Below, piece by piece: positions 1 to 5,785 of a stretch of DNA of 8,182 nucleotides. Origin of the DNA: Chloroflexota bacterium. GTDB lineage: Bacteria; Chloroflexota; Limnocylindria; Limnocylindrales; CSP1-4. The stretch lies in the NCBI GenBank assembly GCA_021814735.1, contig JAKAHX010000055.1, forward strand, positions 1-8,182, given 5' to 3'. The notes under the pieces are model-generated. The model saw only the letters and a list, made by a program, of their open reading frames with translations, ran no database searches and was not told where the DNA came from. How positions within the stretch are numbered: position 1 is the first letter of the stretch; the number at the start of each line of letters is the position of its first letter. The position numbers and the translations under genes were made by a program.

Positions 1-2
1 TG

Positions 3-680
3 GCAGCCGTCGTCCTTGCCGAGACCACCGGGGACGCGCTGCGTCCCGCCGGCGGCGTCTCCGCCGCCCGGCAGGTGGCGGATACGGCATGGGCAGGCGG
101 TGCCCTGCCGATCGTGGTGGTCGCGCCTGACCCCGAGGGCGCCCTGGCAGCCTCGCTCGCAGGTTCCGAGGCGGACGTGATCTCGCCGTCCGACGAGCGC
201 CTCCCGCCTGGGGCCGAACACGGCCAGGGCACGGCCCGCGATGGGCATCCCCTCCTCCGTGGCGCCCGCTCGGCCTTCGCCCGCGTGGGCGAGACGACCG
301 CGGTGCTGGCATGGCCGGTGCAGATGGCATGGGTGGACGCGGCGACCGTCACCGCGCTGCTGGAGGCACACGCGGCCGCCCCGGATACGCTGATCCGGCC
401 GACGTGGAAGGGCACCCTCGGCTGGCCCGTGCTGCTGCCGCTGACGCTCCTGCTCGACCGCCCCGACCTCGCCGCGCTGCCGGACCCGGCGGCGCTGCTC
501 GACGCCCTCGAACGCAGGGGCGCGAGGGTCCGCACGCTCGACCTGGGCGACCCCGGCGTGGCTCTCTCCACCGATACCGCCCGTGCGGCCCTTCCCCCGT
601 TCGAGGGCCCGGATCAGCCCGTCACCGGACACCCGCCTGACTGGGGGGCAGACGTCGCCCGGGTCGCCCCGGAACGATGA
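3..680 (+). CDS. Divergent MobA-like nucleotidyltransferase family protein, 5' partial
   Basis: The frame is open from the left edge, so the start lies outside the window. The first visible residues (AAVVLAETTGDALRPAGG) sit where the family's N-terminal beta strand and nucleotide loop (LAGGxSxRMGxxK) belong, so probably only a few codons are missing. The 225 visible residues follow a GT-A/MobA-like fold order: strand and loop, then PIVVVAPDPEG (second strand), then VLAWPVQMAWVDAATVTALLEAH, where MobA/MocA enzymes have a GDxP metal site followed by a helix, then LIRPTWKGTLGWPVLLP (family: RPxxxGxxGHPVLL). The C-terminal LDLGDPGVALSTDTARAALPPFEGP resembles the family's 'D-(I/V)-DTPxDL' ending. 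The glycine-rich signature and the metal-binding Asp are both lost, so catalysis as a cytidylyl- or guanylyltransferase is doubtful. GTG at 75 is an in-frame start but would remove the first strand, so I reject it. The stop overlaps the next gene by ATGA. Specific role unknown; fold assignment fairly likely. Confidence 0.75.
   Translation, partial: AAVVLAETTGDALRPAGGVSAARQVADTAWAGGALPIVVVAPDPEGALAASLAGSEADVISPSDERLPPGAEHGQGTARDGHPLLRGARSAFARVGETTAVLAWPVQMAWVDAATVTALLEAHAAAPDTLIRPTWKGTLGWPVLLPLTLLLDRPDLAALPDPAALLDALERRGARVRTLDLGDPGVALSTDTARAALPPFEGPDQPVTGHPPDWGADVARVAPER
677..680 (+). promoter_or_regulatory. ATGA stop-start overlap (translational coupling)
   Basis: The TGA stop of the MobA-like gene (678-680) overlaps the ATG start of the acetyltransferase (677-679). 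There is no well-spaced Shine-Dalgarno sequence before this ATG, so re-initiation by ribosomes finishing the upstream gene is the simplest reading. It implies one transcript for both genes. Confidence 0.7.
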
Positions 681-1258
681 GCAGGTCCGGCCGGGTGCGC
701 GCCGGGGGCGGGGCCGGTCCTGTCGACGCCCCGCGCCAGCCGGTGCCCCCGACGATCGTCCGCGCTGCCCGGGCGGGGGAGGCCCCGGCCATCGCGGCGA
801 TCTACACGCAGGGCATCGAGGACCGCACCGCCACCTTCGAGACCGAGCCGCGGACGGCGGCGCAGATGGCGGACTACCTCGCGGAGCGGGCCGGTCGGTA
901 CCCGGTGATCGTCGCCGAGCGCGAGGGCCGCGTGGTGGCCTGGGCGGCCGCGTCGCAGTACCGGCCCCGGGCCTGCTACGACGGGGTGGCCGAGTGTTCC
1001 GTCTACGTCGCCCGGGATGCGCGGGGCACGGGTGCCGGGCGTGCCGCCCTGGCGGGCCTCGTCGCGTCATGCGAGGCGGCCGGGTTCTGGAAACTCGTCT
1101 CCCGCGTCTTCCCGGAGAACGTGGCCAGCCGGCGGCTCTGCGCGGGGCTGGGCTTCCGGGAGGTGGGCGTCTACCGCCGGCACGCGCGGCTCGACGGCCG
1201 CTGGCGAGACACCGTCATCGTGGAGCTCCTGATCGGCGACGCGCGCGACGACGCATAG
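677..1258 (+). CDS. arsN1: GNAT N-acetyltransferase, phosphinothricin/arsinothricin (ArsN1-like) type
   Basis: A 193-residue GNAT protein. The acetyl-CoA loop is at about residues 112-125 (ARDARGTGAGRAAL, fitting R/Q-x-x-G-x-G/A). The substrate half has IYTQGIEDRTATFETEPRT at 43-60 and YRPRACYDGVAECSVYV at 95-111. The C-terminal part has FWKLVSRVFPENVASRRLC at 137-155, then LGFREVGVYRRHARLDGRWRD. This wording matches the Bar/Pat-related branch annotated as arsinothricin resistance acetyltransferase ArsN1, which acetylates the amino group of arsinothricin or phosphinothricin using acetyl-CoA. The assignment is from motif memory; no arsenic genes are visible nearby, so the substrate is uncertain. 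The ATG at 677 overlaps the upstream stop (ATGA) and has only GGAA two bases before it, too close for a good ribosome site, so translational coupling is likely. Residues 1-25 are a low-complexity extension ahead of the domain; GTG at 743 is a later possible start. Confidence 0.85.
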   Translation: MSRSGRVRAGGGAGPVDAPRQPVPPTIVRAARAGEAPAIAAIYTQGIEDRTATFETEPRTAAQMADYLAERAGRYPVIVAEREGRVVAWAAASQYRPRACYDGVAECSVYVARDARGTGAGRAALAGLVASCEAAGFWKLVSRVFPENVASRRLCAGLGFREVGVYRRHARLDGRWRDTVIVELLIGDARDDA

Positions 1259-1296
1259 CGCCGTCAGCGGTCGACAGGCGGGCGGGCACCATCGAT

Positions 1297-1316
1297 CGGT
1301 CGCGCCCGCGCGACCG
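1297..1316. terminator. Perfect GC hairpin between convergent genes, possible bidirectional terminator
   Basis: CGGTCGCG (1297-1304) and CGCGACCG (1309-1316) form a perfect 8-bp stem around the 4-base loop CCCG. It falls in the 60-base convergent gap between the acetyltransferase stop (1258) and the transporter stop codon (1319-1321). No T-tract follows on either strand, so this is not a classical intrinsic terminator. High-GC bacteria often have such U-poor hairpins, and the position suits termination of both transcripts. Confidence 0.45.
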
Positions 1317-1318
1317 GC

Positions 1319-2239
1319 TCAGGCGAGCGGCGCTCCCTCGACCTCCGGGATCGGCCCCCTCGCCACCGGGCGCACCGCCGGGCGCGTGGTCGCCACCGCG
1401 AGCCCGAGGATCACCAGGGCCACGCCGCCCAGCTGGAAGATCGACGGGGACTCCCCCAGCAGGACGGCCGCCAGCGCCACCGTGGCAATCGGCTGCGCCA
1501 GCAGGATCGAGGACGTCAGCGCGGCGGGAAGACGCGGGAGCGAGGACGAGATCAGCAGGTAGCCGCCCACCTGCGAGGTAAGCGCCACCAGGACGAGCCA
1601 GCCGTGCGCGGGCCACGCCGGCACCGGGTCGAACTCCCCGAGGAGCGTTCCGAGCACGGCGCCAGCCGCGGCCGCGGCAGCGGTCGCGTCGAACAGCACC
1701 GTCGCCGGCCGCGGGCCGCCCACGTTCAGCTGGCGGGTGAGCAGCAGGAACCCGCCGTAGGCGATCGCCGATCCCGCGCCCATCAGGACCCCCAGGCGGG
1801 GATCGGCCCCGTAGGGATGCGCGCCCAGGATCCCCGAGATCAGGCCCACCCCGGCGAGCATCACCGGGATCGCCACCAGGATCGAGCGCGACGGACGCTC
1901 GCCGAGCACCGCCCATGCCGCCGCGGCGACCACCACGACCTGCAGGTTCGCCGTGACCGTGGCGAGCCCGGCGCCCACCTGCAGGACCGCGTGCTGCCAG
2001 AGGAGCAGGTCGAGCGCGAAGAAGATGCCCGCCACCGCTCCGACGGCATGGGCGCGTCCCCCGAACGGCCCCAGGCGGCGGCGCTCGCCGAGGGCGATCA
2101 GCCCCAGGAAGGGCAGCGCGTACAGGCAACGAAAGACCGTCGCGGTGGCCGGCGTCGTCCCCGAGAACCGGAAGAAGATCCCCGAGAAAGCGATGCACAG
2201 CGCGCCCCCCAGCGCCGCAAGGCGCGCATGGCGCGTCAA
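1319..2239 (-). CDS. EamA/DMT-family transporter (ten-helix drug/metabolite exporter type)
   Basis: About 306 residues, the usual length for a two-repeat EamA protein. Ten hydrophobic segments can be read, starting roughly at residues 8, 33, 66, 89, 119, 150, 179, 212, 240 and 268. Each repeat ends with the family's helix-Glu signature: WAVLGERPS (109-117) and AVLLGESPS (258-266). The first repeat has FRCLYALPFLGLIALGERRRLG (36-57), with the basic loop after helix 2 that is typical of the family. It is an inner-membrane protein, probably exporting small metabolites; the substrate cannot be told. The start is uncertain: no in-frame ATG or GTG fits, and TTG at 2239 puts translation about eight residues before helix 1, matching relatives, but has no clear ribosome site. 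The frame stays open far upstream only as a shadow of aspS. It begins 41 bases after the aspS stop and may be cotranscribed with it. Confidence 0.88.
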   Translation of the reverse strand: MTRHARLAALGGALCIAFSGIFFRFSGTTPATATVFRCLYALPFLGLIALGERRRLGPFGGRAHAVGAVAGIFFALDLLLWQHAVLQVGAGLATVTANLQVVVVAAAAWAVLGERPSRSILVAIPVMLAGVGLISGILGAHPYGADPRLGVLMGAGSAIAYGGFLLLTRQLNVGGPRPATVLFDATAAAAAAGAVLGTLLGEFDPVPAWPAHGWLVLVALTSQVGGYLLISSSLPRLPAALTSSILLAQPIATVALAAVLLGESPSIFQLGGVALVILGLAVATTRPAVRPVARGPIPEVEGAPLA

Positions 2240-2280
2240 CGCGCCCGCGCCATGCTCGAGCCGTGCCAGGAGGACCGCGG

Positions 2281-4266
2281 CTATGCGGCCCCTCCTCCCG
2301 GCACGTGCGTCCCGGAGTGCCCCTCGCTGGGCGCACGCTCCCCCTCGCGTTCGCGCCCGGCCGGAGCCGTCCCGGCCGCATCGGCCCTGGCCGCGGGAGC
2401 GATGCCCACGAACCGCAGACCCAGCTCCTCGTACTGCGCGGGGTCCGGCACCGACGGCGCGTCCAGCATGAGATCGGTTCCCGAGGAGGTCTTGGGAAAG
2501 GCCATCACCTCGCGGATGTTGGTCTGGTCGGCGAGCAGTGCGGCCCAGCGGTCGATCCCCAGGGCGATCCCGCCGTGCGGGGGCGCCCCGAAGTCGAACG
2601 CCTCCAGGATCCCGCCGAAGAGCGAGTGCATCCGCTCCAGCGAGTATCCCTGGAGCGCGAAGCTCCGTTCGAGCAGGTCGCGCCGGTGGATCCGCACCGA
2701 GCCCCCGCCGAGTTCCCAGCCGTTGAGCGCGATGTCGTACTGCATGGCCCGGGCGCGACCGGCCGGATCGTCCGGGGCGGGCCGATATGGATCGCCCGAG
2801 GCGGTCGCGAGCAGGGGCTCGTCCTCCGGCACGACCCCGGAGAACGGGTTGTGGGTCGCGTCCCAGCGATGGTTGTCCGCGTCCCACTGGTACATCGGGA
2901 AGCGGTGCACCCAGCAGTACCCCAGCACCGCCGGATCCACCAGTCCCAGCCGCTCACCGAGCTCACGGCGCAATCGGCCGAGCACGTCGGCCGTCACGGC
3001 CGCTTCGTCCGCGACCACCAGCAGCAGGTCCCCGCGGCCTGCGCCGGCCGCCCCCAGCATCGCCCGGAGCCGTTCCTCGCCCAGGAACTTCGCCACCGGC
3101 GAGTGCACCGCGCCGTCCGCGTCGATCGAGACGTGCACCAGGCCCTTCGCCCCGTACCGGCGCGCCAGGGCGACCAGCTCGTCCACCTCCCGGCGGCTGG
3201 CCCCGGCCATCCCGGGCGCCACGATCCCCTTGATGCGGCCGCCGGTCCCGAGTACCTCGTCGAAGACGCGGAACCCCGTCCCCTCGCCGCCCTCGCGCAG
3301 GACGGGCGCCAGGTCCACGAGCTCCATCCCGAAGCGGATGTCCGGCTTGTCCGACCCGAACCGCTCCATCGCCTCCTCGTACGTGAAGCGCGGGAAGGGC
3401 ACCGCCTGGAGCGGGCGCTCCGGCACGACCGTCCGGCTCACCTCGATGGCCATCGCCTCCACGAAGTCCATCACGGTCTGCTCGTGCACGAAGCTCATCT
3501 CGAGGTCGAGCTGGGTGAACTCCGGCTGCCGGTCGCCGCGCAGGTCCTCGTCCCGGAAGCAGCGCGCGATCTGGAAATAGCGGTCCATGCCCGCGACCAT
3601 GAGCAGCTGCTTGAGCTGCTGCGGACTCTGCGGCAGCGCATAGACGGTGCCCGGCTGGAGCCGGCTGGGGACGATGAAGTCGCGCGCGCCCTCCGGCGTC
3701 GACTTGATCAGGATCGGGGTCTCGATCTCCACGAAGCCGGCCCGGTGATGCGCGTCGCGGATGGCCCGCACGAGCGCAGCGCGCAGGAGGAGCCGGTCCC
3801 GCATCGGTTCGCGCCGGATGTCCAGGTAGCGATATCGGAGCCGCACCGCCTCGTCCACCGGGGCGTCCGGCTCGTTGATGTAGAAGGGCGGCGTCTGCGC
3901 CTCGGAGAGGATCTCCAGCTCGCGCGCCCGGAGCTCGATCTCCCCGGTGGCCAGTCTCGGGTTCTCGGTCCCGGGTAGCCGCCGCGTCACCGTCCCGGCG
4001 ACCGACACGACGAACTCGGGCCGGACCCGGGCGGCGACCGCGTGGGCGGCGGGCGCCTCGTGGGCGTCCAGCACGACCTGCGTGATGCCGTGGCGGTCTC
4101 GCAGGTCGAGGAAGATCAGGTGTCCGTGGTCACGGCGCCGATGCACCCAGCCGGCCAGTCGGGCCTCGCGGCCGGCGTCGGGCGCGCGCAGCGCGCCGCA
4201 CGTGTGGGTCCGGAACGGCGTGGCGAGGTCGTCGAGAGCGTGCGTCGGCACGGGCGTGTCGGTCAT
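2281..4266 (-). CDS. aspS: Aspartyl-tRNA synthetase, probably non-discriminating (Asp/Asn)
   Basis: A 661-residue class IIb synthetase of the bacterial type; it activates aspartate with ATP and charges tRNA(Asp). An N-terminal OB anticodon-binding domain (about 20-120) has GWVHRRRDHG (39-48) and FLDLRDR. Then come TPEGARDFIVPSR (190-202), LPQSPQQLKQLLMVAG (211-226), motif 2 with FRDEDLRGDRQPEFTQLD (237-254), the bacterial GAD insertion (about 300-435), RWDATHNPFSG (467-477) and motif 3 GGIALGIDRW (565-574). The C-terminus has the usual TDLMLDAPS (597-605). His47 and Gly99 align with the His31/Gly83 pair described for non-discriminating AspRS, where discriminating enzymes such as E. coli's have Leu and Lys. 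ATG at 4266 is preferred over GTG at 4275 because AGGA lies 10 bases before the ATG but only one base before the GTG. About 40 Ala/Gly/Arg/Glu-rich residues extend past the usual end. It lies 29 bases after hisS, hence one operon. Confidence 0.97.
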   Translation of the reverse strand: MTDTPVPTHALDDLATPFRTHTCGALRAPDAGREARLAGWVHRRRDHGHLIFLDLRDRHGITQVVLDAHEAPAAHAVAARVRPEFVVSVAGTVTRRLPGTENPRLATGEIELRARELEILSEAQTPPFYINEPDAPVDEAVRLRYRYLDIRREPMRDRLLLRAALVRAIRDAHHRAGFVEIETPILIKSTPEGARDFIVPSRLQPGTVYALPQSPQQLKQLLMVAGMDRYFQIARCFRDEDLRGDRQPEFTQLDLEMSFVHEQTVMDFVEAMAIEVSRTVVPERPLQAVPFPRFTYEEAMERFGSDKPDIRFGMELVDLAPVLREGGEGTGFRVFDEVLGTGGRIKGIVAPGMAGASRREVDELVALARRYGAKGLVHVSIDADGAVHSPVAKFLGEERLRAMLGAAGAGRGDLLLVVADEAAVTADVLGRLRRELGERLGLVDPAVLGYCWVHRFPMYQWDADNHRWDATHNPFSGVVPEDEPLLATASGDPYRPAPDDPAGRARAMQYDIALNGWELGGGSVRIHRRDLLERSFALQGYSLERMHSLFGGILEAFDFGAPPHGGIALGIDRWAALLADQTNIREVMAFPKTSSGTDLMLDAPSVPDPAQYEELGLRFVGIAPAARADAAGTAPAGREREGERAPSEGHSGTHVPGGGAA

Positions 4267-4276
4267 GGCGCGCACA

Positions 4277-4280
4277 TCCT
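4277..4280 (-). promoter_or_regulatory. Ribosome binding site of aspS
   Basis: AGGA on the minus strand lies 10 bases before the aspS ATG at 4266. It lies only one base before the alternative GTG at 4275, so it favours the ATG. It falls inside the 29-base hisS-aspS gap. The same stretch contains TAGGAT, which resembles a -10 hexamer, but the 9-base distance to the ATG is a poorer fit to a leaderless start than the case upstream of hisS. Confidence 0.45.
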
Positions 4281-4295
4281 ACGGGATCGCGCTGC

Positions 4296-5582
4296 TCATC
4301 CGTGGTGGTGCGTGCTCTCCCCGCGCTGGATGCTGCGTGCCAGCTCGTCGAGTGGCACCGCGTGCTGCGTCCCGGCCCGCAGGTCACGGAGCTGGACCAT
4401 CCCGTCCCGGAGCTCGTCGCCCAGGATCACCGCGAAGTGCGCTCCTTCACGCGAGGCCTGCTCGAGCTGGCGACCCAGCCGTCGCGTCCCGAGGTCCGCC
4501 CGGGCCGCGATCCCGGCGCGCCGCAGTTCCGTGGCCACCCGCAGCCGACCGACGCTGTCGGCCGGGTCGGCGCTCGCCACGAACGCCGCCGGCCGAACCG
4601 GCTCCGGAGCTGCGATCCCCTCCTCCGCCAGCGCCAGCACCACCCGGTCGAGCCCCAGCGCAAACCCGATCCCGGGGGTGGGACGCCCGCCGAGCAGCTC
4701 CACGAGGCCGTCGTAGCGGCCGCCGCCACCCAGCGCCTGCTGCTGGCCTTCCGCCCCCTCGCGGTAGTACTCGAAGGCGGTCCGCGTGTAGTAGTCGAGC
4801 CCACGCACCAGCGATGGCTCGATGCGGACCGGGACGCCGAGCGCGTCGAGATGCGCGCGCACCCCGTCGAAGTGCTCGCGGCACGCATCGCACAGGTGGT
4901 CCACGATCCGTGGGGCCCCCGCGATCAGGGCGGCCATGTCCGGGTCCTTCGAGTCCAGCAGGCGCAGCGGGTTGCTGGCCAGACGCGCCAGCTCGAGGCC
5001 GGGAAGCTCGGAGCGGTGCCGCTCGAAGTACTCGCGGAGCCGGGCGACGTACGCCGGCCGGCAGCCCGGGTCGCCGATCGAGTTCAGCAGCACCTGCACG
5101 TTGGCGAGGCCGGCCTCCGTGTAGAAGCGGTGGCCGAGTTCGATGATCTCCGCGTCGATCCCGGGCCCCGCGTCGCCGATGGCCTCCACGTCCCATTGCC
5201 AGAACTGCCGGTAGCGGCCGGCCTGGGGCCGGTCGTAGCGGAACATCGGCCCGACGTACTGCACGCGGACCGGCTGGGGCAGCGTGCGCATCCCGTGCTG
5301 GACGTAGGCCCGCACGATCCCGGCGGTCGCCTCCGGGCGCAGCGACCAGGCCTCCGACTCCTCGGTCCGCGGCTGGATCCGGAACAGCTCCTTCTCCACG
5401 ATGTCGGTCACGGCGCCCACACCACGTTCGAAGACCGCCGTCTGCTCGAACATGGGCGTCTCGATCCCGGCATAGCCGTAGCGGCGGGCCAGGTCGCCGG
5501 CCAGCGAGGTCAGGCGCTCCCAGACGGGACGATCGACGGGGAGCAGGTCGCGAGTACCCCGGGGGGCACGAAACTCGGGCAT
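4296..5582 (-). CDS. hisS: Histidyl-tRNA synthetase
   Basis: A 428-residue class IIa synthetase of normal bacterial length; it charges tRNA(His) in the cytoplasm. The start at 5582 gives MPEFRAPRGTRDLLP, matching the conserved N-terminus (GTRDLLP) of the family; the frame is open for 82 codons further upstream, but that part is a low-complexity shadow. Motif 1 region: YGYAGIETPMFEQTAVFERGVG (35-56). The histidine/ATP site has SLRPEATAGIVRAYVQHGM (80-98), and motif 2 is GPMFRYDRPQAGRYRQFWQW (111-130). The HisRS-specific HisA motif LVRGLDYYTRTAFEY is at 258-272, followed by LGGGGRYDGLVELLGG (284-299) and motif 3 GIGFALGLDRVVLAL (304-318). The C-terminal anticodon domain spans about 330-420. The FWQW form of motif 2 recalls high-GC Chloroflexota and Actinomycetota enzymes. 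First gene of the hisS-aspS unit, with a probable leaderless promoter directly before the ATG. Confidence 0.97.
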   Translation of the reverse strand: MPEFRAPRGTRDLLPVDRPVWERLTSLAGDLARRYGYAGIETPMFEQTAVFERGVGAVTDIVEKELFRIQPRTEESEAWSLRPEATAGIVRAYVQHGMRTLPQPVRVQYVGPMFRYDRPQAGRYRQFWQWDVEAIGDAGPGIDAEIIELGHRFYTEAGLANVQVLLNSIGDPGCRPAYVARLREYFERHRSELPGLELARLASNPLRLLDSKDPDMAALIAGAPRIVDHLCDACREHFDGVRAHLDALGVPVRIEPSLVRGLDYYTRTAFEYYREGAEGQQQALGGGGRYDGLVELLGGRPTPGIGFALGLDRVVLALAEEGIAAPEPVRPAAFVASADPADSVGRLRVATELRRAGIAARADLGTRRLGRQLEQASREGAHFAVILGDELRDGMVQLRDLRAGTQHAVPLDELARSIQRGESTHHHG

Positions 5583-5595
5583 GGGCGGAAGTCTA
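5583..5595 (-). promoter_or_regulatory. Putative leaderless promoter (-10 element) of hisS
   Basis: On the minus strand the hexamer TAGACT (plus-strand 5590-5595; fits TANNNT) is followed by seven bases, TCCGCCC, and then the hisS ATG. A -10 hexamer ending 6-7 bases before the transcription start would place the start at the A of the ATG. No Shine-Dalgarno sequence lies in the normal window, which agrees with a leaderless message. The upstream -35 is weak (GCGACC at an 18-base spacing shares three positions with TTGACA). Confidence 0.5.
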
Positions 5596-5785
5596 TCGGG
5601 TGCGCGCCCGGGCGGTCGCCCGTGTACTCGTCCGGTACCTCCGTTACACCTCGGCGCCGACGGCGGAGCCTCGCCATCGCTCGACGAACTCGGCCGGGGT
5701 GACGTGCGGCAGCGGGCCGCCACGCGCGGCAGCGACCCGAGGCGGGCAGGCACGCCGCCCTGGTGTCGAGGCCATACTCCACGCG

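Noticed and set aside
2240..2887. Long N-terminal extension of the transporter frame reaching into aspS
   Set aside because: The extra 216 residues are Arg/Gly/Ala-rich without any hydrophobic segment and overlap the well-supported aspS 3' end. The EamA protein starts naturally just before its first helix.
1604..3978. Very long plus-strand open frames (over 550 codons) lying against the transporter and aspS genes
   Set aside because: They are antisense shadows caused by GC bias. Their translations are Arg/Pro/Ser or His/Arg-rich with no domain, while the minus-strand frames give clear EamA and AspRS motifs.
4299..4310. HHH at the hisS C-terminus, considered as a cloning tag
   Set aside because: Three histidines before Gly and TGA are too few for a tag and arise from repeated CAC in natural high-GC sequence. 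The DNA continues straight into aspS.
4302..5702. A 466-codon plus-strand open frame opposite hisS
   Set aside because: It mirrors hisS codon for codon, its translation is low complexity, and the minus strand carries every HisRS motif.
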